Source: Nymphaea colorata (taxonomy: Eukaryota > Streptophyta > Magnoliopsida > Nymphaeales > Nymphaeaceae). Taken from it: a DNA stretch of 64,000 bases. The stretch spans positions 17,622,600-17,686,599 of the forward strand of contig NC_045150.1 in NCBI RefSeq assembly GCF_008831285.2. The letters are read 5' to 3'. This document shows, piece by piece, positions 43,948-54,328 of this stretch; the first letter of the stretch is position 1; every line of letters starts with the position of its first letter. The position numbers were made by a program, and so were the translations under genes. Under the pieces are notes generated by a model that did not search any database, was not told where the DNA came from, and was given only the letters and a program-made list of their open reading frames with translations.

Positions 43948-46716
43948 ATGGTTGAAACTAGATCGCAAGCTAAGCAAGCTCCTCAGAATGAGGCTTCATC
44001 TTCTGAACTCCGGTCAAAAACACTTGGCCTACCAGCAATCGAGCCAGAAGCTTACCATATGTTTCATTTGTTCATGGAGCGATTCATGAAAGAGCAAGAA
44101 GAGCAAAAGGCCTTGGTGGTTACTCCAGAACCTGAGAATGAAAAGGCTGCCAAGCAGAAAAGAAAGAAGAAGAAGAACAAGTCCTCTCCTACAGATCAGG
44201 ATGAAGATTATTTGAGTTCAGATTCGGCAATTAGTAAGGAAGAAAAACCGGAACTACTTCATCTCAAAAAGAAAAAGACAACAAAGAAAAGCAAAAAGAG
44301 AAAAGAAATTATGATAGAAAGCAGTTCACCTGGTCCTATCACCACTGAAAGTTCGGAAGAGAAGCCCAAAAGGAAGAGAAAGTCTACCAAGAAAGGCAAA
44401 AAGACCAAGAAGTACATCCCTAGCAGTAGCTCAGACAGTGAGAGTTCTGAAGAAAAAGTAAAAGAGATCAAGGACAAGAAGAAAAAAGCCAAGCCAGAAT
44501 TGGTCGAATCAAGTGATGATGAAAGTCCGATTAAGGGCAGATTCTATGAAATGGAGAAAAGAATGAACAATCTTGAGCTTAAGGGGAAGGGGAAGCGTTC
44601 ATATTCATGTGAGGACTACTACCTTGACATTGAAGGGGACGAAGACGTGAAAGGCTTGCCCAGAGAATTCATCAGATATGATGGAACCACTTGCCCACAC
44701 GTTCATCTTTCAACATGTTTCAATGATTGCTACAAAATTCAGACAAATAACAGAGCTTTGTTCCGATATTTTTCAAGAAGTCTTGAAGGCATTGCCGCAC
44801 AATGGTACAAAGAAAATGTCAATCCAATCGAGTTGAAGGAGTTTGACAAGTTGATTAACATGTTTGTTGAAAGATTTGAACAAAATGCTCCCATGGCTCC
44901 AACCCTCAGTACCATTTGCAGCCTTCATCAGAAATAGGGAGAAAAGGCTCGGGAATTCATCTAAAAATGGAGAATTCAATGCAATAAGATGAATGAGCCC
45001 ATTTCTGAGACACAAGCCTTGTCACTCATTAGAAAAAATCTTGCCCAACCCTTGAAAAGTCTCATCCGCAATGCCCCGATCAAAACCTTTGCCGAGTTGA
45101 TTGGACAAGCAAACTCGATAGAAGAAGGAATTGAGGAAGGAGATTTTGATGGAATTATTGCTCCTAAGTACAAAGAAGATGGAAATAAAGGAGGAAGGAC
45201 ATAGTTGCCCGCACACTTCATAGCCAATGCTAGCATTAGAAAGGACCATGGCAATAACTACAAGCATGACAAGGAAGTCAGTTTCAAAAAGAACACGCAG
45301 TTTCTCAAAGGCGACGATGAAAGGAAAAACAAACACCCAGGTTGGAGCTACGACCGAAAATTCACTCCTCTGAGCCAGTCTCGGGAGAAGATCCTGGAAT
45401 ACCTTCTCGCCAAAGGAACTATCGTCTTGCCAAAAGTATCAGAGCCTCCGAAAATGATGGGAGGAAATAAAGAAAAACTGCGCAAGTTTCATCGTACCCT
45501 TGGTCATGACACTAAGGATTGTTTTGTCCTCAAAAATATTATTCAAGACTTCATCAACAAAGATCTCAAGATTTGTGATGATAGCACCCCTGAGATACTA
45601 AGGAATCTATTCCTTGACCACGGAAAGGCAGCAGTGGCCATGATCACTACAGGCACTCCACTTATGTACCATCCACAAGAGCACATTCGACCTTATATTG
45701 GGAGTAGTTCACACAAAGTCATGGTGGTAGACCAAGATAAGGAACCTCTAGATTTCATTGCTATGATGAATGGCAGGATAGAAAGTTTGCCCAAGAAACT
45801 TCCCATGTTTCCGAAGACTTTTATCTTACAAGGCGACAAATCATCAAATGACTCCTCAGATGAAGATCCATGCTATTTGGACGTTCTCCCCTTGGAAGAG
45901 CGTATGGATGAGGGAGACTCGGTTCAAGCTTCTAAAAATCAGTCAATTACCTTTTCAGAAAAAGACCTCTCAAAATGGAGATATTTCCATAAAGATGCAC
46001 TTTACATCGTTGTTCGGGTCAATGGAATGACAGTGCCACATGTTTTGATTGATGGAGGAAGTAGTCTGAATATTTGTCCTGATCTCACAGCCAAAACATT
46101 GAGGTTTCGTGAAGACAAATATCGCTCAAATGATATCAAAATCTATGGATATGATGGCCGAAGCATGAACAGCAAAGGTACTCTCGATATGAACGTGACC
46201 ATCGAAAATACTAGCCATCACATTGTGTTCCATGTGGTAGATGTGCCACCATCATATAACTTACTTTTAGGACGACCCTGGGTCCACCAAATACGATGAG
46301 TCCCATCCACTCTTGATCAATGCCTCAAATGGAATTTTGGCACATCAGTCATCACTATACGTGCTGAGGATCCAACCGAAAGGCTAGTGCAACCAATGCT
46401 CCCTAGGCCAATTGATCCGGTAGATGTACCGAGCATAAGAACAACAAAGGACAGACCTTTGGAGGAATGGATGCAGAACATGGAGATAGGGGAACCATCC
46501 AGAAATGCTTATACTATTTCAAGCAATCGTGCAAGTTACCGAGAACACCAATTGTATGTTCATTTCATGAAAAACCCTAAGGGTTTTCAATTGCTTTTGA
46601 AAGGTGGCTACCGTCCATTCACTAGCCTCGGAAAAAATGAAGATGGCATCTTGCAGCCGATTGACATCCCTTTTCAGATGAACACGAGAGGACTGGGATA
46701 TCATGAAGGAATTTGA
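43948..46716 (+). pseudogene. Ogre/Tat gag and protease region, with stops
   Basis: Starts at ATG 43948 (MVETRSQAKQAPQNE). A long Lys/Ser/Glu-rich charged stretch (about 44150-44560) precedes the capsid-like part (YDGTTCPHVHLSTCFNDCYK, then ALFRYFSRSLEGIAAQWYKE). Stops occur at 44935-44937 (TAG, CAA in the other copy), 44962-44964 (TAA, shared with the other copy) and near 45204. Farther on is KLRKFHRTLGHDTKDCFVLK (about 45478), a knuckle-like block that lacks the usual first Cys. The aspartic protease active site is VLIDGGSSLNI (46045 on, DGG instead of DTG or DSG), followed by LLLGRPWVHQIR, a stop at 46297-46299 and a tail ending RGLGYHEG. Confidence 0.88.
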
Positions 46717-47082
46717 AGAAGATCTTGGGGGCTAATAGTATTCACTTTTATTTCAAATCCTCCCATGAATTTTGTAATTTTTAAATATCTTTTTGTCTGG
46801 TCTCATGAGGGGACCCATTCTATGAACTAAGAACTTTTTTTATATGCAATGCAAGTAATCTTTTGTTGTCAATTTTAATTTCGTCCAACTCTTTCCTTTG
46901 TCATCTTTACAAGATGTCAGAACTCAATATGTCTCAGTTTATTCTTTTACCGCGAAAGTCCCCCCAGAAAGCATTTATCGAACAAGTAGTCAGTGAAAGG
47001 GATTCTATGATAATACTCGAGTCAGAATTACCAGAATTCACTCAGATTAAAAAAAAAAGAACATCCCTCATCCTTGGTTAAT
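46717..47082 (+). other. Spacer between protease and RT
   Basis: AT-rich, then a short open stretch (MSELNMSQFILLPRKSPQKA, from 46914) that shifts frame near 47045 at a run of A residues. Ogre elements are known to have an intron in this interval. I did not resolve splice sites. Confidence 0.5.
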
Positions 47083-49095
47083 GATCCAATTGAAGAAATT
47101 AATATTGGAACCAGTGAAGATTCTAAAATTCTTCAAATTGGCACTAGTTTGTCAGTGGATGAGAAGAAAAGATTGGTGGACTTTCTTATAAGTAACTAAG
47201 AAGCTTTTGCTTAGACTTATGAAGATATGCCAGGCTTAGACCCCCAATTGGTCGAACATCGTTTGCCCTTAAATCCTAACTGCAAGCCGATTAAGCAAAA
47301 ATTGCGCAAGCTTGACCCTCGACTAGAAGGCCCTGTAAAAGAAGGACTAGAGGACTTGCTAAAGGCAAAATTCATTCGTGCCATTGATTATCCCGAATGG
47401 TTGGCAAACATCGTGGTGGTCCCTAAGAAAAATGGTAAAGTCAGGTTGTGCATTGACTTTCGAGACTTGAACAAAGCCACACCAAAGGATGATTATCCTC
47501 TTCCAAACATTGATCTGTTGGTAGACAGTACTGCGGGCCATGCAATGTTTTCTTTGATGGATGGATATTCGGGATATAATCAGATCAAATTAGCAGTCAA
47601 AGATCAACCTAAGACCGCTTTTACTACACCCTGGGGCACTTTTTGTTACACGGTAATGCCAATTGGGTTGAAGAATGCTGGAGTAACCTATCAAAGAGCC
47701 ATGGCTGCTATCCTCCATGACCAGATGCATAAAATCATGGATGCATATATCGATGACATATTGATCAAATCCAAGACAAGAGAAGACCACATTGAAACTC
47801 TTGCCCAAGTATTCGAGAAGCTTTTACAGTACAAGCTTCGCCTGAATCCTCAAAAATGTGTGTTTGGGGTTGAGTCAGACAAACTGTTGGGTTTCATGGT
47901 CAGTAAGAAGGGAATTGAAATGGATCTTACCAAAGTTAAGGCAATAATCGATATGCCACCACCTACCAATATCAAGGAGTTGTGAAGCTTGCAAGGACGA
48001 ATCCAATCCATCAGACGATTCATTTCCAATCTGGTCATGAGATGCGAGCCATTCAACCAGCTGCTGAGGAAAGGTGTCAAGTTTGAATGGGGTTTTGAAT
48101 GCCAACAATCATTTGAAAGGATCAAGAAATACCTTCTAAATCCACCAATTCTAAAACCACCAACGTTGGGTAGATCATTGCTGCTTTACATCACAGTGAA
48201 TGAGTCAGCATGTGGCGGCTTTTTGGTACAATATGAGGAAGGAAGTCGCATCGAACATGCAATCTATTACATTAGCAAGTCTTTTGTTCAGTACGAAAAG
48301 AAGTACTCTCCAATAGAGAAAACTTGTCTGGCATTGGTTTGGATGTGTCAGAAGTTGAGACATTATTTATTAGCTTGTGAGGTCAAGATACTCTCCAAAC
48401 TAAATCCTCTCAAGTACATCTTGGAACAACCATTCCTTAACGGGCGTATCGCTAAATGGCAAGTTTTGTTGATGCAATATGATCTTGAATATGTGTCTCA
48501 AAAGTCAATCAAAAGACAAGCAATTGCGGATCAGTTACCAGACTTCCCTCAGTACGAAGAAATCAGAACAAATGATGAGTTTCCAAATGAACATGTACTA
48601 AGATTGGAAACAGTTCCGACATGGAAGATGTATTTTGATGGGTCCAGAAATGTGATGGGAGCAGGCATAGGCATCTTACTCATCACTCCAGAAAGCGAAA
48701 TGATCCCATACTCTTTGAAACTTGATTTTCCATGTACCCATAACATGGCTGAATATGAAGCCCTCATACAAGGACTTCATTCTTTATTGAGTTTTCAAGT
48801 GAAAAGAGTACATGCCTTCGGTGACTCTCAGCTTATTATAAACCAAGTGAATGGAGAATGACAAGTCAAAGATGAAAATTTGATGCCATATCAAGAAATT
48901 GCTACCTCCTTAATTTGTCAATTCGAAGAAGTACAATTGGCTCACGTAAAGAGAGAAGGTAACCCTATTGCGGATGGCCTCGCGAGCTTGGGATCGACCA
49001 TCACGTTTCGAACCAATGAAGCAATCCGTTCTTTTGAGATCGAAAGATTAGTACACCCTGCTTTTGAAATGATGGTGCATGTTCATCATATCTAA
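47083..49095 (+). pseudogene. Ogre/Tat reverse transcriptase, RNase H and second (archaeal-type) RNase H
   Basis: RT begins near 47097 with stops TAA 47197-47199 and TAG 47212-47214, then is open 47227-47985 (VRLCIDFRDLNKATPKDDYP; active site YIDD at 47746-47757). TGA at 47983-47985 precedes LQGRIQSIRRFISNL. The first RNase H (about 48175-48560, LLLYITVNESACGGFLVQ) lacks the usual first Asp. The second RNase H follows at 48625-49010: MYFDGSRNVMGAGIG, NMAEYEALIQGL, FGDSQLI, then TGA 48859-48861, and HVKREGNPIADGLASLG. This second domain, with intact D, E and D positions, is the hallmark of the Tat lineage. Confidence 0.93.
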
Positions 49096-49099
49096 GGGA

Positions 49100-50348
49100 G
49101 AAATACGCCTTGGTACCATGAAATCAAAAGGTACATTGAAAGCGGAGAATTCCCGGATGAAATGCCTAAAAATGAACAAAAAGCAATACAACGTATGTCA
49201 GCGAGGTACTTTATCATAGCAGGGGTATTATACAGACGTGGATTTAGCACTGAATACTCTCGGTGCCTTGATGAAGATGAGGCAAATGAAGTAATCGAAG
49301 AATCACATTGAGGAGATTGTGGAGGCCATGTTGGTTACCAAACCCTCACCAAACAAATAATTCGAGCATGATATTATTGGCCTACCATGCAAAAAGATTG
49401 TCACCAATTTGTCAAAAGATGCAAAGAATGCCAACTGCATGCTCCAGCGATTCATGCCTCAGCCTCTCACTTGCATTCTGTGACATCTCCTTGGCCATTT
49501 TCAATGTGGGCCTTTACGTAGTCGGACCGATATCCCCTGCAGCTTCTAACGGCCATAAGTATTTTCTTGCTGCAACAGATTATTTTACCAAGTGGGTAGA
49601 AGTCGTCACACTCAGAACAGTGGAAGGACGTCTTGTAGTGTCCTTCATTCACAAAAATCTTCTTTGCAGATTTGGAGTCTCTCGTGATATAGTATCAGAC
49701 AACGGAACTCATTTCAAGAATGAAAAGATGAGGCAATTGTGCAGCAAGTACCACATCACGCATCATTTTTCAGCTCCTTATTATCCCCAAGGCATTGGAC
49801 AAGCAGAGGCTACCAACAAGATCCTGGTCCGCATCTTGGAACAGACAGTAGAAACTGGAAGAGATTGACATGAAAAGATGCACAACTCTCTATGGGCATA
49901 TCACACCACTATGAGAACTCCAACAAATGCCACTCTAGCAGAGGTAGTCTATGGAACAGAAGTGGTTCTACCATTACATGTGTTGAAACCTGCTTTGAAG
50001 TTCGCTTCTCTCATAGAGCTCCCTCTTACTCAATATCAGCAGAAAAGGCTAATGCAGCTCGATTTGCTAGATGAAAAGAGGCTAAAAGCGGCTGAACATG
50101 CTGAAGCTTATCACCAAAGGGTAGCCAGACAATTTGCCAAGTCAGTTATCGAGAGACAGTTCAAAGTGAATGACTCGGTCATACGATCTGCAGTGTACCT
50201 GAGAGGGCGACCACGAGGCAAGTGGGCACCAAATTGGGAAGGCCCATATGTCATCAAGGAAGCTTTGCCCCACAATTCATACCGACTAATGGATGCTGAT
50301 GGGGTGGAGCGTGCCGATCCTGTTAATGCCCTTCACCTCAAAACATGA
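49100..50348 (+). pseudogene. Ogre/Tat integrase, frameshifted
   Basis: Zinc site: H in EESH then GGHVGYQ and KRCKECQLHAP (about 49302-49442), crossed by stops TGA at 49308-49310 and near 49370. A frameshift near 49505, within WPFSMWAF, removes the first catalytic Asp position. The rest (VSDNGTHFKN about 49695; GIGQAEATNK about 49795) retains the second Asp and Glu. TGA 49866-49868 interrupts GRD and HEK. The final piece (49878-50348) reads through RGRPRGKWAPNWEGPYVI to LHLKT and stop. Confidence 0.92.
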
Positions 50349-50369
50349 CAATTACACTGGGGTTGAGAG

Positions 50370-50668
50370 CAACCCGTGCAGGTAAAGGGTTAAACCTGCA
50401 ATATGAGGGCAACCCATGCAGACAAGGGGTTAAACCCGCAATGCTAGCCAAAGCAACCCATGCAGGCAAAGAGGTTAAACCTGTGCTACAAGCCAAAGCA
50501 ACCCACACAGTTAAAGGGTTCAACTTGTGATGCAAGTCAAGGCAACCCATTCAGGGGGGTTAAACCTGAATTTGAAATCGGCAAACCCATGCAGGTAAGG
50601 GGTTAAACCTGCAATTTAAGCTCAAACAACCCATTCAGGTAATGGGTAAAGCCTGAAACATCTCTATG
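50370..50668 (+). repeat. Tandem hairpin-forming repeats before the polypurine tract
   Basis: Seven copies with CAACCC or CAAACCC at 50370, 50410, 50454, 50499, 50543, 50582 and 50627 (period 39-45 bp). Each has the form TGCAGGTAAAGGGTTAAACC and then TGCA, in which GCAGGT pairs with ACCTGC around a short loop. Some copies are mutated, but arms covary in part (CATTCAGG with CCTGAA near 50550 and 50635). Confidence 0.85.
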
Positions 50669-50740
50669 AAAATGTCTTGCTTGAAAAATTTGTGGCGTTT
50701 ATCTTTGTCACTAAGCACGGCTAACATCGGCTTATTAACA

Positions 50741-50752
50741 AAGAGGGGCATC
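50741..50752 (+). other. Polypurine tract, Ogre/Tat element 1
   Basis: AAGAGGGGCATC directly before the 3' LTR. The AAGAGGGG core is the likely plus-strand primer. Confidence 0.85.
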
Positions 50753-51000
50753 TGTAATCACCCCAAATTTTTCTAAAGGACTATGATGTTTTATCCAAGT
50801 GCGAAATTCAAATTTAGGCACAAGATTCAAATCCAAAATACGACTCTTAGATCCAAATTAAATCCAAAATACAACTCTTAGATCCAAATTAAATCCAAAA
50901 TACAACTTTCAGATCCAAATGAAATCCAAAATACTACTTTCAGATCCAAAACCCAAGTTCAGATCCAAATCAATCATTTAAGACTAATTTGTCATTTCTT

Positions 51001-51420
51001 TTGACCAAAACACCTCCTTTTAGAGGGTAGCTTTAGTCTTTTTGGGTGGACAAGACTAATTTGCCATTCCTTTTGACTAAAAAACCTCCTTTTAGAGGGT
51101 AACTTTAGTCTTTTTTGGGTGGACAAGACCTATTTGCCCCTCCTTTTGACAAAAAAACCTCCTTTTAGAGGGTAACTTTAGTCTTTTTGGGTGGACAAGA
51201 CCCATTTGCCCTTCCTTTTGACAAAAAAACATCCTTTTAGAGGGTAACTTTAGTCTTTTTGGGTGGATAAAACCCATTTTCCCTTTATTTTGACAAAAAA
51301 ACATTCTTTTAGAGGGTAATTTTAGTCTTTTTGGGTGGACAAGACCCATTTGCCCTTTGTTTTGACCAAAAAATCTCCTTTTGGAGGGTGATTTTAGTCT
51401 TTTTAGGTCAAAAAAAATTC
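51001..51420 (+). repeat. 72-bp tandem array upstream of the LTR TATA box
   Basis: Six copies anchored on TTGAC at 51001, 51073, 51146, 51218, 51290 and 51362, each with CTCCTTTTAGAGGGTAACTT and TTTTTGGGTGGACAAGAC. The position suggests an enhancer-like role, which is an inference. Absent from the 5' LTR of the same element. Confidence 0.92.
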
Positions 51421-51448
51421 AAATTTTGGGTTTTGGCTCCAAAATTCT

Positions 51449-51457
51449 CTATAAATA
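51449..51457 (+). promoter_or_regulatory. LTR TATA box
   Basis: CTATAAATA followed by CCCCCCATATCC. The same box is present in the LTRs at 58162 and, inverted, at 411-420, but has been deleted from the 5' LTR at 38716. Confidence 0.8.
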
Positions 51458-54328
51458 CCCCCCATATCCTCCCTCTTCGGCAAGATTGGTCCTTGGGAGA
51501 AACTCTAGTGTATTCTCACTTGAAGACTTAGAGTTTCTCTTGAGCTCTCTCTCTCTCCCTCTTCTTCTCTCCATTTCCCTCTCCAACTTGGAGCAAGCTA
51601 CAACCCTCTTGGAGGCATCATCTTGGAGCTTCACTCAAAGGAGATTTTCAAATGAAGGAATTTATCTTCCTTAGGTCATCTCTCATTAGAGGTATGTAAT
51701 CATCATCCATCTCATTTCTTTTTTTTCTTATCTTCATCTCTTCATGACCAAAGGAGATAGCACTCAACCTCTTTTTAGAGACAAGAGGTTATGCTCAAGT
51801 GCACCGAGAGCATGAGAAGATGAGATGATCTTTTATTTTATGATTAAATCATGCTTCTTTCAAGTATTCTTATTGTTGTTATTTTTCATTAACATGTTTT
51901 TATTATTATGCTATTCCTTTTTCTTGAACATAGTCTTGTTGATTGTTTTCATTTTCTCTTCTCATCTTCATATCCCCATGGCCAAAGGAGATAACACTCA
52001 ACCTCTTTTTAGAGACAAGAGGCTATGCTCAAGTGCACCGGGAGCATGAGAAGATGAGATGATATTTTATTTTATGATTAAATCATGCTCTTTTTAAGTA
52101 TTCTTGTTGTTGTTGTTCTTTCCCTTCATGAATATATTCTCGTTGTTATTATTATTTCCTTTCTTCAATATAGACTTGTTCTTGTTATTTTCTTTTCTCA
52201 TCTTCATCTTCCCATGGCCAAAAGAGATAGCACTCAATCTCTTTTTAGCGACAAGAGGTTATGCTCAAGTGCATTGGGAGCATGAAAAGATGAGAGGGTC
52301 TTTCATTTCATAATTGAATCATGCTCTCCTTTATTAAATATAGTTTTTTTTTTCTTTCTACATTTTCTCCTCATCTTCATCTCCCCATGGCTAAAGGAGG
52401 TAGCACTCAATCTCTTTTTGAAGACAAGAGGCTATGCTCAAGTGCACCGGGAGCATGGAAAGATGAGTTGATCTTTCATTTTAATCATGTTCTTTCTTTT
52501 CATGAATACATTCTTGTTGTTCTTTTACTTCATCTTATTTTCCTCTATTTCTTATTTCTCCATGGCCAAAGGAGATAGCTCTCAATCTTTATTTTAGAGT
52601 CAAGAGGCTATACTCAAGTGCACCGGGAACATGAGAATATGAGGTGACATATCATTTCATAGTTACATCATGTCGTCCCTTCTAATTGAACCTTGCACTT
52701 TCTATCATCCTCTTTCTCTCTTTCCTTCATTGAATGTTGTCTATATATTATCCATGCATAGTTGCTTGGCTTGCTACTTATATGTGAATGTATGGTGAGA
52801 ATGAGAGTGTGGTTTGGGGACTCTTTATTTTATATTAATTTTTGAGGTTGGGACTTGTCCAACCTGGGATATACCCTCACGAAAATGTACATGTTAATAT
52901 GCATTTGTATGTCATTTTGCGCTAATTTCCTTCTTAATCATCCCATTAGAAACCCTAACGAGTGTCTCGTTATGTTGCTTGTTTTCTTCCATACCCAACG
53001 GTGGAAGAAATATATCACTTACAACAAACTAAATAATAACATTCTATGCTTATATAAATCCTAGTTTCGAAAACATTTTCAAAAGGAACCTTCTAACATG
53101 GCCTTAGGGACTTAGCTTAAACTCTTGCATGAGTCCAAGCTCCCCTCCGGCCCACATTAAACTTGAAGTTGGTAATTTTAAGTTGTTCCTTGATTTCTAA
53201 TCTTGTGAAGGTATGGATGTATATACATGTTATATACATCAATGCCAACATGATGACCCCCCATCTTTCTCTCTCTATGCTTTCACTTTCCGTTTTATAA
53301 ATTTTCATTTGTGCATGAATACGTATGTACATGTGCTCCATTTCCTCTCTTTCAAATATTTATTCATCTTTTCAAGACAAATATCTTCTCTTATAAAATT
53401 TTTCATAACCATATATACGTATGATATTTTTCTTTTCCTCTAAAATTTCTTTTTTTTTTTCAAATCAATACATCTTTTTCTCTTAAGCTTTCATATATGT
53501 GTATATGTTATGGTATGCACATATGTATGCATGTCTTTCTCTATCTCTCTCTTTCTTTTCATAAGAGTGCTTTTATCTCTTGTATTCTTCTTAACATTCT
53601 CCTCTCACGAACTTTCTATTTACCAACTTCATTAAGACCACAAACAAAGTAATGACTTAATGTTGGAATCATGCTTGACGGTCTACAATCCCAATCCATT
53701 TTCAAAAACTTTTCCGTCATATATATGATATTTACAAAAACAAAAATCCTAGATGTATGTTGTGGTAGGAATGACTTTAGATGAATGTTGTGGTAGGAAT
53801 GTTTTACATTATTTCAATCATATAGGGTAAATGCATCCATGCATTCTCACACACTTTATTTCACTTATGATCACATGCACCTCTCCAAAAGAACTTAAGC
53901 AAGAAGGGATGAAGCTCTAGCTAGGTGGTAATCGAATTAGAGCAAAATCTCAAACCTACTTAAAGTCTTAAGAGAACACTAAAGTAATTTCAAAATGATT
54001 TCACAAGCTTCTCAAATGATATTTACTAGTTCCACTTTTTCCTCAAAACATTTCACATTTTCAAGCAACTCTTCAAGTACCTTTTCAAAAGTTTGAAACT
54101 TCAAACTTTCAATATTTTCTACACCGCATATAGAATCAAAAAGACGTTTAAGTTAAAACGAAATGCATCAATGATAAACATAGCCCTTGGGTTGATTACC
54201 CCTGATAAAGGCGCCGGGAACGGTCGATCCTCGTACCGACGGGCGAGTCCCTTTCTTTCCTCTTTCAAAACTAAAACCTCATTTTTCTGGAGCACTCCAA
54301 AACCAACCAATGTTTTGGGATGCAAACA

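Larger units (their letters stand above)
38716..54328 (+). mobile_element. Complete but inactive Ogre/Tat (Ty3/gypsy) retrotransposon, 15.6 kb
   Basis: LTRs at 38716-41766 and 50753-54328; 5-bp flanks GTATC (38711-38715) and GAATC (54329-54333) agree at 4 of 5 bases. The primer site is tRNA-Arg-like, a reported feature of Ogre elements. Order: long leader, ORF1, gag, protease, RT, RNase H, archaeal-type RNase H, integrase, tandem hairpins, polypurine tract. An ORF1 before gag, the great length and the second RNase H define the Tat/Ogre lineage. LTRs are very similar where they align, but the 5' LTR has an internal deletion and the coding frames carry many stops. The element splits a pararetroviral remnant. 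Confidence 0.95.
50753..54328 (+). repeat. 3' LTR, Ogre/Tat element 1
   Basis: 3576 bp, from TGTAATCACCCC to GGGATGCAAACA. Contains the 72-bp array, the TATA box and five copies of a longer repeat unit. Confidence 0.95.

Noticed and set aside
50370-50668. CRISPR-like array of palindromic repeats
   Set aside because: Units are contiguous without unique spacers and lie at a fixed place in a plant retrotransposon.
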